A DNA stretch of 64,000 nucleotides. Source: Pseudomonas alcaligenes (GTDB lineage Bacteria; Pseudomonadota; Gammaproteobacteria; Pseudomonadales; Pseudomonadaceae). Both the position numbers and the translations under genes were made by a program. The stretch spans positions 2,879,501-2,943,500 of the forward strand of contig NZ_LZEU01000001.1 in the NCBI RefSeq assembly GCF_014490745.1. The letters are read 5' to 3'. The notes beneath the pieces were generated by a model, which ran no database searches, was not told the DNA's origin, and was given only the letters and a program-made list of their open reading frames with translations. How positions within the stretch are numbered: the first letter of the stretch is position 1; each line of letters starts with the position of its first letter. Below are positions 55,507 through 64,000 of the stretch, in pieces.

Positions 55507-57003
55507 ATGAGCAACCAACATCACGACATCTTGATCATTGGCGCGGGCCTTTCGGGCATAGGTAGTGCCTGCCATTTTGCCGAGGAGTTTCCAGGGAAAT
55601 CCCTGGCGATCCTGGAGCGCCGCGAGCGCATCGGTGGGACATGGGATCTCTTCCGCTATCCGGGAATACGCTCGGACTCGGACATGCTCAGCTTCAGCTA
55701 CAAATTTCGTCTGTGGAACAAACCCAAAGTGCTGGCCGATGGTGCTGATATCCGTCAATACATCGAGGACACCGCAACGGAATATGGCATCACCAAGAAG
55801 ATTCAATACGGCATCAAGATCATCAGCGCGGACTGGTCCAGCCAACAGCGGCTGTGGCACCTGACAGCCCTTCATGAGTCGAGCGGCGAAACCCGCCACT
55901 ACAGCTGCAAATACCTGGTGTGCTGTACCGGTTATTACAACCATGACGATGGCTTCCTCCCCAAATTCCCTGGCGAAGAGAATTTCAAAGGCACCCGGAT
56001 TCACCCGCAACACTGGCCTGAAAACCTGAACTATCAGGGCAAGCAAGTGGTTGTCATTGGTAGCGGCGCAACTGCGGCGACACTGATTCCGGCGATGGCA
56101 GACAGCGTCGCGCATATCACCATGCTGCAGCGCTCTCCTTCCTATATCTATTCACTGCCATCGGTCGACAAGGTGACTGCTGCCTTGTCCTATATCATGC
56201 CGGCCAGCTGGGCGAGCAGACTGGGCCGTAAGCGCAATATCCTGATGTATCGGGGCATCTATCTTGCTTGCCGGCGCTGGCCGAAGCTGATGCGCGCATT
56301 CCTCCTTTCCCATGTGCGCAGCAAGGTCGGCCCGGATGTCGACATGCGCCACTTCACGCCCAAGTACATGCCTTGGGACGAGCGACTCTGTGCCGTACCC
56401 AATGGCGACCTGTTCAAGTCCGTGCGCAGCGGCAAGGCCTCGGTTGAAACCGACCACATCGAGCGCTTTACCGAGAAGGGCATCCTGCTGAAGTCCGGCA
56501 AGGAGCTGCAGGCCGACATCATTGTCGCAGCCACCGGACTCAAGCTGCAGGTGCTGGGTGGCATGTCACTGTCCATCGACGGCAAGTCGTTTTCGGTCGG
56601 CGAGCAGATGACCTACAAGGGCGTTCTGATGGAAAACGTGCCCAACTTCGCCTGGATCTTTGGTTATACCAATATTTCCTGGACGCTGAAGTCCACCATT
56701 GCCGCCGAATATCTGTGCCGCCTGTTCAAGCACATGGAGAAACAGCGGCTTGAAGTTGTAACTCCATTCGACACTGAAGCTAACGCCACGAACGAAGGCA
56801 TCCTGGGCTTGAACTCAGGCTATATCCAGCGTGACCAGCATCTGCTGCCGCGCCAGGGCAAAGCCTACCCCTGGAAAGTGCTCCACCATTACGGGCGTGA
56901 CAAGAAGATCCTGCTGGAACACCCCATTGCAGACAGCCGCCTGGAGTTTCTCCCCGCCAGGCCAGACGCCTACAGAGCACAACCTTCGCAAGCCGCCGGT
57001 TGA
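55507..57003 (+). CDS. Flavin-containing monooxygenase, Baeyer-Villiger type (2), EthA-like
   Basis: FAD/NADPH monooxygenase of 498 residues, predicted to turn a ketone into an ester. First Rossmann motif IIGAGLSGIGSACHFAEEF, RIGGTWDLFRYPGIRSDSDM (typical of the EthA/AlmA-like group), the fingerprint FKGTRIHPQHWPENL matching FxGxxxHxxxWP, then VVVIGSGATAATLIPAMAD and LQRSPSYIYSLP. The ATG at 55507 has GGAG 6 nt upstream. First gene of the cassette monooxygenase, acyl-CoA ligase, esterase, alcohol dehydrogenase. Ester product would be cut by the hydrolase at 58754, giving an alcohol for the dehydrogenase at 59786 and an acid for the ligase. The EthA/AlmA group also includes long-chain alkane hydroxylases, an alternative. 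Confidence 0.9.
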   Translation: MSNQHHDILIIGAGLSGIGSACHFAEEFPGKSLAILERRERIGGTWDLFRYPGIRSDSDMLSFSYKFRLWNKPKVLADGADIRQYIEDTATEYGITKKIQYGIKIISADWSSQQRLWHLTALHESSGETRHYSCKYLVCCTGYYNHDDGFLPKFPGEENFKGTRIHPQHWPENLNYQGKQVVVIGSGATAATLIPAMADSVAHITMLQRSPSYIYSLPSVDKVTAALSYIMPASWASRLGRKRNILMYRGIYLACRRWPKLMRAFLLSHVRSKVGPDVDMRHFTPKYMPWDERLCAVPNGDLFKSVRSGKASVETDHIERFTEKGILLKSGKELQADIIVAATGLKLQVLGGMSLSIDGKSFSVGEQMTYKGVLMENVPNFAWIFGYTNISWTLKSTIAAEYLCRLFKHMEKQRLEVVTPFDTEANATNEGILGLNSGYIQRDQHLLPRQGKAYPWKVLHHYGRDKKILLEHPIADSRLEFLPARPDAYRAQPSQAAG

Positions 57004-57107
57004 ATAACCGGCGCTCGCCACAGAACACACCACCAGGCCATTAACTGCCAGCCCCAGACAGGGCAAGCCTGGTATCAGCGCCCATGAAAATAAAAAACGA
57101 GAACACT

Positions 57108-58745
<1,638 letters not shown>

Positions 58746-58753
58746 GGTGGCAC

Positions 58754-59719
58754 ATGACTGCACACATGCGCGCGAACACATTCACTCACGTCATCCATCC
58801 ACGCCGCGGACGCTTCACGATCGGCCTGCTCAATCTGCTGATGCGCCTCACTGTGAAGTCGACGCTTGGAGCGCGCATCGACATCCCGAAACTTCGTCAA
58901 AAATTCAGTCAGTTGAATCGTCAGGCCTCCCCTGCTCTTCTGGCCAGCGCACGACGAGAGAACGTGAACTGCGATGGTGTTGCCGCTCAGTGGCTATCGC
59001 CTGCAGATTACCGGCCTGAGCGGGTGCTGCTTTACATCCACGGCGGGGCATTCGTCGCCTACACGCCAGATGTATATGCCGCCATGGTGGCATCCTGGTG
59101 CCAGGCACTGAAAACCCGCGCATTAGTGGTGGATTATCGCCTGGCCCCGGAACACCCTTACCCACATGCGCTGGAAGAGTGCCTCGCCACCTACCGCTGG
59201 CTGCTGGCCCAGGGGTTCAACGCCAAAGACATCGTCATTGCCGGCGACTCCGCAGGCGGGAACCTGGTGATGGCGGCGTTGCAGCACATCAAGGCCGACA
59301 AGCAGCCGTTGCCGAGCTGCGCCGTTCTCCTCTCGCCGTTTCTAGATCTCACCCTCAGCGGCAAGAGCGCTTTGGGCAACGCATCCCACGATCCAATTTT
59401 TACGCTGCCTTTCGCCGTTGCCATTCGCGACTTCTACGCGCCAGCCGACACCTATTCGCAAGCGTCGGTATCGCCCCTGTTCGGCGATTTCTCCGGTCTG
59501 CCGCCACTGCTGTTCCAGGTGGGCAGCACGGAAATGCTTCTGGATGACGCTGTACGTGCCGCCACTAAGGCCAATGCTAGCGGCGTACCCGTACAGCTGG
59601 AGATATGGACGCAGCTTCCCCATGTCTTCCAACTGATCCCTACCCTGCCCCAGACCCAGGAAGCTGCGCAGCGTATACGGAGCTTCATCAATCAATACAC
59701 GAAATGGGATGGCCAGTAG
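58754..59719 (+). CDS. Alpha/beta hydrolase, hormone-sensitive-lipase family esterase
   Basis: Carboxylesterase of 321 residues. The oxyanion-hole motif HGGAF in LLYIHGGAFVAYTPDVYAAM, VDYRLAPEHPYPHALEECLA, the nucleophile Ser in IAGDSAGGNLVMAAL, the acid in the segment LFQVGSTEMLLDDAVRAA and the final His in WTQLPHVFQLIP are the complete HSL-type set. The ATG at 58754 has GAGG at 6-nt spacing. Next to a Baeyer-Villiger-type gene such an enzyme normally hydrolyses the ester formed. Confidence 0.9.
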   Translation: MTAHMRANTFTHVIHPRRGRFTIGLLNLLMRLTVKSTLGARIDIPKLRQKFSQLNRQASPALLASARRENVNCDGVAAQWLSPADYRPERVLLYIHGGAFVAYTPDVYAAMVASWCQALKTRALVVDYRLAPEHPYPHALEECLATYRWLLAQGFNAKDIVIAGDSAGGNLVMAALQHIKADKQPLPSCAVLLSPFLDLTLSGKSALGNASHDPIFTLPFAVAIRDFYAPADTYSQASVSPLFGDFSGLPPLLFQVGSTEMLLDDAVRAATKANASGVPVQLEIWTQLPHVFQLIPTLPQTQEAAQRIRSFINQYTKWDGQ

Positions 59720-59785
59720 GCCAGCCCAGGCCCAATCCGATCCCCTGACCGGCTACCGCCCGCCCCCTATTCGAGACCTGCAAAG

Positions 59786-61366
59786 ATGGAATTCGACTAC
59801 ATCATCGTTGGCGCCGGCTCTGCCGGCTGCGTCCTGGCCAACCGCTTGAGTGCCAACCCGGATAACCGTGTCTGCCTGCTGGAAGCCGGCCCGGAGGACA
59901 CCTCGCCGCTTATCCATACCCCGATAGGCGTCGCCGCCATTGTGCCGACCCGCCACGTCAACTGGGCTTTCCACACCGTGCCACAGCCGGGATTGCATGG
60001 GCGCCTCGGCTATCAGCCTCGCGGCAAGGTGCTGGGCGGCAGCAGCTCGATCAACGGCATGATCTACATCCGCGGCCACCACGACGACTTCAATGACTGG
60101 CAGGCTCTGGGCAACGACGGCTGGTCCTTCGCCGACGTGCTGCCGTATTTCCGCAGAAGCGAGATGCACCACAGTGGCAGCAGTCAGTTCCATGGTGGAG
60201 ATGGCGAGCTGTATGTAAGCCGCGCCCATCGTCACACCGCCACCGAGTCCTTTGTCGAGGCCGCGATGCAGGCGGGTCACAGCTACAACTCCGACTTCAA
60301 CGGTGCCCAGCAGGAAGGTGTCGGCTACTACGACGTCACCATCCGCGATGGCCGCCGCTGGAGCACGGCCACGGCCTTCCTCAAACCGATTCGCGAGCGC
60401 AGCAACCTCACCGTGCTGACCGGCGCCCACGCGGAGCGTGTCATGCTCAACGGCAAGCAGGCCATCGGCGTGCAGGCCCTGATTAATGGCAGGCGCCAGC
60501 AACTGAAGGCACGCAAGGAAGTACTGCTGGCAGCAGGCGCCTTCGGTAGCCCGCACCTGCTGATGCTCTCCGGCATAGGCCCAGAAGCCGAGCTGAAACC
60601 CCAGGGCATCGCCGTGCAACACGAGCTGCCGGGTGTCGGCCAGAACCTCCAGGATCACCCGGATGCGGTGCTCTGTTACAAGAGCACGGACACCTCCCTG
60701 CTCGGTATATCGCTTGGCGGCAGCCTGAAGATGAGCAAAGCCCTGGTCGATTACCTGCGCCACCGGCGCGGCCCACTGGGCAGCAACTGTGCCGAGGCCG
60801 GTGGTTTCCTCAAGACCGACGCGAGCCTCGCACGCCCGGATATCCAGTTGCATTCGGTGATTGGCTGCGTCGATGACCATAACCGCAAACTGCACTGGGG
60901 CCATGGATTCAGCTGCCACGTCTGCGTGCTGAGGCCGAAGAGCATCGGCAGTGTCGGCCTGTCCTCCGCCGACCCAAGCGCGGCGCCCCGTATCGACCCA
61001 AACTTCCTGAGCCACGACGACGACGTGCAGACCCTGCTCAAGGGCTATCGCATGAGCCGCGAGATCATCGAGCAGGCGCCGATGGCGCGTTACGGCCTAC
61101 GTGATATCTACAGCAAGGATCTGCACAGCGACGAGCAGTTGATCGACCTGCTGCGCAAACGTACTGACTCCATTTACCACCCAATCGGTACCTGCAAGAT
61201 GGGGCAGGACGAAATGGCGGTGGTCGACAGTCAGCTGCGCGTGCATGGCATCGAGGGGCTACGCGTGATAGATGCCTCGATCATGCCGACCCTGGTCGGC
61301 GGCAATACCAACGCAGCATCCATCATGATCGCCGAACGCGGCGCCGAGTGGGTCGCCTCGGCCTGA
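59786..61366 (+). CDS. GMC-family alcohol dehydrogenase, AlkJ-like
   Basis: FAD-dependent membrane-associated alcohol dehydrogenase of 526 residues. The opening MEFDYIIVGAGSAGCVLANR, LLEAGPEDTSPLIHTPIGV, GKVLGGSSSINGMIYIRGH, LLAAGAFGSPHLLMLSGIGP and the C-terminal catalytic His region YHPIGTCKMGQ followed by VIDASIMPTLVGGNTNAASI match the AlkJ/choline-dehydrogenase group closely. Oxidises an aliphatic alcohol to the aldehyde, passing electrons to the quinone pool. Last gene of the ketone cassette; the aldehyde could be taken by the enzyme at 6429. The following 10-bp hairpin ends the operon. Confidence 0.92.
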   Translation: MEFDYIIVGAGSAGCVLANRLSANPDNRVCLLEAGPEDTSPLIHTPIGVAAIVPTRHVNWAFHTVPQPGLHGRLGYQPRGKVLGGSSSINGMIYIRGHHDDFNDWQALGNDGWSFADVLPYFRRSEMHHSGSSQFHGGDGELYVSRAHRHTATESFVEAAMQAGHSYNSDFNGAQQEGVGYYDVTIRDGRRWSTATAFLKPIRERSNLTVLTGAHAERVMLNGKQAIGVQALINGRRQQLKARKEVLLAAGAFGSPHLLMLSGIGPEAELKPQGIAVQHELPGVGQNLQDHPDAVLCYKSTDTSLLGISLGGSLKMSKALVDYLRHRRGPLGSNCAEAGGFLKTDASLARPDIQLHSVIGCVDDHNRKLHWGHGFSCHVCVLRPKSIGSVGLSSADPSAAPRIDPNFLSHDDDVQTLLKGYRMSREIIEQAPMARYGLRDIYSKDLHSDEQLIDLLRKRTDSIYHPIGTCKMGQDEMAVVDSQLRVHGIEGLRVIDASIMPTLVGGNTNAASIMIAERGAEWVASA

Positions 61367-61376
61367 GGCGAGAGAG

Positions 61377-61399
61377 GCCCAGGCTCTGGGAGCCTGGGC
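61377..61399 (+). terminator. Hairpin terminator of the ketone cassette
   Basis: GCCCAGGCTC-TGG-GAGCCTGGGC, a perfect 10-bp stem with 3-nt loop, starts 10 bp after the GMC gene stop. The following sequence TTCAGC has only a short T-run. Confidence 0.65.
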
Positions 61400-61731
61400 T
61401 TCAGCGTCGGCCGGCAAGAAGCTAGATCAGGATGAACTAGGCTGTTTGGGTAGCGTGTCCGTTGTCCACGTTAAATAGAGCAGAGCCCATGCCGAGCGCA
61501 GCCCTCAGCCATGCACAGCTCTCCAGGGATCGGGGCCGCGCCCTCATACAAACCCGCTCAGCTTGCCCCCTGCCGACACGCAGGAGCGCCAGTATCGTCG
61601 AGCTTATGACCGGTATTCGAAACCGATCTGCTCGCCCCACTTTCACAAAACCGATTTCAACGACGCCTACGCTCTGCCCAGGAGTGCGTGCGGCGCTCTG
61701 CATGACTCGTCCTTGAACGAGGAGATTTGAT
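61400..61731. other. Intergenic before the efflux operon, no gene recognised
   Basis: About 330 bp. An ATG frame at 61462 (84 codons) has no family features and no ribosome site. Promoter of the efflux pair is expected here, but no box was assigned. Confidence 0.4.
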
Positions 61732-62823
61732 ATGAGACCACTCAAGACTTCCCTGCTCTGCACTTGTGCCTTCACCCTGGTTCTGGCCCTCACGGGCTGC
61801 CAGGAGAAAACGCAATCGGCGGAGCCGCCACGCCCTGTCCGCACGCAGATCGCGAAACCAGCCGCCATCGACGAACAGGTAGCCCAGACCGGCGAAATCC
61901 AGGCGAATGTCGAGACCAATCTGGGCTTTCGCATAGGCGGTCGAGTCGCAACCCGCACCGCCGAGGTCGGCATGAGTGTCGTCAGGGGCCAGGTTCTGGC
62001 GACACTCGACCCGAACGACGTACAGAACGAGGTGCTGAGCGCCGAAGCTGAAGTAAAGAGCGCCGAGGCCACAGAGGGTTTGGCAAAATCAGAGCTTGAG
62101 CGGCAGCGCACTCTCTTTGGAAAACAGTTTGTCGCGCGCGCTCGGGTGGAAGAGGCCGAGGCCAGCTGGCGCGCCACGAACGCAAAGCTCAACGTTGCCC
62201 AAACGGCGTTACAGACTGCACGTAATAAGTTGACCTACACCGAGCTCCGCGCGCCTGACGATGCCATTGTCAGTGCAGTGTCAATCAATGCCGGGCAAGT
62301 CATCGATGCGGGCCAACCTGCGATCAAACTGTCCTCGACGCACGAACGCGACGCGATCTTCAATGTGTCCGAAAGGATCTACACCAGCGTGCCCTCCGAC
62401 GTGCAAGTCGAAGTGGCGCTTGTGTCAGACCCTTCGATCAAGGTGACCGGCCCAATCCGTGACGCCAGTCCGACAGCAGACCCGGCAACCCGTACCTACC
62501 GCATCCGCATCGCCCTGCCTGACGCCCCGATCACCATGACGCTGGGCGCTACGGTAACGGGGCGCATCATCCTGCCCGGCAAGGCGCTGATCACCCTCCC
62601 TGCCTCGGCGTTGACCAGCGAGAACGGAAAACCCGCGGTTTTTGTGGTTCAACCGTCTACAAAGGAGCTCGTTCGTAAGTCGGTAACTGTCGCACGCTAC
62701 ACGGCAACACAGGCGCTGGTTGAGTCCGGCCTCGCCGACGGCGATGCCGTCGTAACGGCAGGAGTCAGCAAGCTCAGGCCCGGCCAGAAAGTCGCCTACG
62801 ATGCGCCAGAGGTGGCCAAATGA
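61732..62823 (+). CDS. RND efflux periplasmic adaptor lipoprotein (membrane fusion protein)
   Basis: Adaptor subunit of a tripartite pump, 363 residues. Lipoprotein signal with lipobox LTGC (Cys23), then the barrel-sandwich half IQANVETNLGFRIGGRVATR, coiled-coil hairpin (EAEVKSAEATEGLAKSELER to TALQTARNKLTY), the second lipoyl half with LRAPDDAIVSAVSINAGQVI, and a beta-barrel part. The ATG has GAGGAG upstream. Its stop overlaps the pump start (ATGA), so both are translated together. No local TetR-type repressor is divergent from it. Confidence 0.92.
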   Translation: MRPLKTSLLCTCAFTLVLALTGCQEKTQSAEPPRPVRTQIAKPAAIDEQVAQTGEIQANVETNLGFRIGGRVATRTAEVGMSVVRGQVLATLDPNDVQNEVLSAEAEVKSAEATEGLAKSELERQRTLFGKQFVARARVEEAEASWRATNAKLNVAQTALQTARNKLTYTELRAPDDAIVSAVSINAGQVIDAGQPAIKLSSTHERDAIFNVSERIYTSVPSDVQVEVALVSDPSIKVTGPIRDASPTADPATRTYRIRIALPDAPITMTLGATVTGRIILPGKALITLPASALTSENGKPAVFVVQPSTKELVRKSVTVARYTATQALVESGLADGDAVVTAGVSKLRPGQKVAYDAPEVAK

Positions 62824-64000
62824 GCGCGCAGGACAGCAAGGGCAGCTTCAACCTATCGGCGTGGTCCATCGCGCAAAAACCGCTGATCTTCTTTCTCATG
62901 CTAATCACGTTGATTGGCGGAACCATGAGTTACTCGAAACTCAGCCGCAATGAGGATCCGGCTTTCACCATCAAGACCATGGTGGTCGCCGCCCGCTGGC
63001 CAGGCGCAAACATCGACGACACAACCAAGCTCCTGACCGATCGCCTGGAGAAGAAGCTCGAGGAGATTCACTACCTCGACCGACTCGACAGCTACACGCG
63101 CCCAGGCGAGACCGTGATCATGGTCAACCTGCGCGACGATGCGCCAGCACGCATCGTCCCTGACGCCTGGTACCAGGTGCGCAAAAAGATGGCCGACATC
63201 AGCGCGACACTCCCCAGCGGAGTACAGGGCCCCTTCTTCGACGACGAGTTCGGCGATACCTATGGCCAGATCTACGGGTTCACCACCGAGGGCTTCTCGG
63301 ATCGAGAGCTGCGTGACTACCTGGAAGGTGTTCGGGCGGAACTGCTACGCATCCCGAACATTGGCAAAGTACAACTCCTTGGCGCGCAAGAAGAGCAGAT
63401 TGCCATCGAGTTCTCACCCAGCCTTCTCGCCGCCTACGGTCTCGACGAGGAGGCCGTACTGAGGGCCCTGAGCGCTCAGAACGCTGTCAGCCCTGCCGGA
63501 ACGGTGCGCCTGACTGACGACAAGATCGCCCTGCGCGTGAGCGGTAGCTTTGTGTCTGAAGAAAGCCTGCGCAACATGACCCTGCGGGCAAACGACCGCT
63601 TCGTACCGCTGACCGAGCTCGCCACGGTTCAACGCACTCCGGCCGATCCGCCGGCCCCCCAGTTCCGAGTCAATGGCGAGAAAGCGCTCGGCCTCGCCAT
63701 ATCGATGGCCGCGGGCGGCAATCTGCTCGAATTTGGGCAGGCGGTGCGCGAGCGCATGGACGAGGTAAAGGCAGCGCTGCCCCACGGTATAGAGATGCTT
63801 CAGGTCGCTGACCAATCGACTGTGGTCAAGGGCGCCGTGAACGGCTTCCTGAAGGTGCTGGCCGAAGCAGTCGCGATCGTGCTCGCGGTGTCGTTCCTCT
63901 CGCTCGGCCTCAGAGCCGGGCTGGTCGTCAGCATCTCGATTCCCTTCGTCCTGGCGCTGACCTTTATCGGCATGGAGCTGAGCGGAATCGGCCTGCAGCG
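62820..64000 (+). CDS. RND efflux transporter permease (partial, runs off the right edge)
   Basis: Inner-membrane proton-driven pump of the AcrB family; the first ~393 residues are visible. N-terminal helix region AQKPLIFFLMLITLIGGTMS, the SRNEDPAFTIKTMVVAARWPGA segment typical of this subgroup, porter-domain repeats, and the start of the first helix block (AVAIVLAVSFLSLGLRAGLV). Start overlaps the adaptor stop (ATGA). May export toxic substrate or intermediates. An outer-membrane channel gene, if present, is beyond the window. Confidence 0.92.
   Translation, partial: MSAQDSKGSFNLSAWSIAQKPLIFFLMLITLIGGTMSYSKLSRNEDPAFTIKTMVVAARWPGANIDDTTKLLTDRLEKKLEEIHYLDRLDSYTRPGETVIMVNLRDDAPARIVPDAWYQVRKKMADISATLPSGVQGPFFDDEFGDTYGQIYGFTTEGFSDRELRDYLEGVRAELLRIPNIGKVQLLGAQEEQIAIEFSPSLLAAYGLDEEAVLRALSAQNAVSPAGTVRLTDDKIALRVSGSFVSEESLRNMTLRANDRFVPLTELATVQRTPADPPAPQFRVNGEKALGLAISMAAGGNLLEFGQAVRERMDEVKAALPHGIEMLQVADQSTVVKGAVNGFLKVLAEAVAIVLAVSFLSLGLRAGLVVSISIPFVLALTFIGMELSGIGLQ

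Noticed and set aside
59753..61015. Minus-strand frame opposite the GMC dehydrogenase
   Set aside because: Shadow; AlkJ-like motifs are unambiguous on the plus strand.
61437..62192. Minus-strand frame across the efflux adaptor start
   Set aside because: Serine/arginine-rich antisense reading; adaptor motifs lie on the plus strand.

Overview
The window reads as a Pseudomonas chromosome. It opens with the conserved infC (cut by the left edge) and thrS pair. Behind them lies the 3' half of a tRNA-Val(GAC) gene. From there to the right edge there is little housekeeping content: the roughly 61 kb carry catabolic enzymes, transporters and many regulators, with two patches of visibly lower GC (about 8-14.4 kb and 28.4-33.6 kb). 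I infer an integrated catabolic island whose left boundary is the broken tRNA. No integrase or second att repeat lies inside the window, so this is not proven.

Layout. 0.5-2.7 kb: infC, thrS, tRNA fragment and terminator. 3-8 kb: an AraC regulator divergent from a Baeyer-Villiger-type monooxygenase, a DUF2218 protein and an aldehyde dehydrogenase. 8-14.4 kb: amine oxidase module 1 (Tat-exported flavin amine oxidase, dihaem cytochrome c, membrane protein), an AraC regulator, small secreted orphans and a stand-alone TatA. 14.7-22.3 kb: a hydrophobic-substrate envelope operon (DUF1329, DUF1302 barrel, MMPL/RND exporter, BNR-repeat protein) with TetR-1. 22.5-30.4 kb: two tandem AraC regulators, a TonB receptor and a PQQ/haem alcohol dehydrogenase lipoprotein. 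30.7-38.4 kb: one long minus-strand operon of a PhyH dioxygenase, an imine-reductase-like enzyme, a class IV aminotransferase, a DAO-type FAD oxidoreductase and amine oxidase module 2. 38.8-48.3 kb: TetR-2, a MalT-like LuxR activator, and a beta-oxidation set (acyl-CoA dehydrogenase, FadB-like enzyme, thiolase, SDR). 48.7-54.6 kb: a Rid-family protein, TetR-3, a porin, a small PstS-like protein and a chemoreceptor. 55.5-61.4 kb: a second Baeyer-Villiger-type monooxygenase, an AlkK-like acyl-CoA ligase, an esterase and an AlkJ-like alcohol dehydrogenase. 61.7-64 kb: an RND efflux pair running off the right edge.

How it may fit together (inference). A hydrophobic amine would be handled by the DUF1302/DUF1329/MMPL envelope system and oxidised in the periplasm by the Tat-exported amine oxidases, which would pass electrons to their own cytochromes c. 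The resulting imines and carbonyls would be handled by the imine-reductase-like enzyme, the aminotransferase and the DAO enzyme. Ketones would go through the monooxygenases, esterase, alcohol dehydrogenases and aldehyde dehydrogenase to acids, then by acyl-CoA ligase into beta-oxidation. Shared operators tie the distant operons together. A near-identical palindrome sits 88 and 89 bp upstream of the DUF1329 and PhyH start codons, and two TetR paralogues have matching autoregulatory sites. A pair of 21-bp-spaced direct repeats of AraC type occurs at two loci. The substrate cannot be named from sequence alone.
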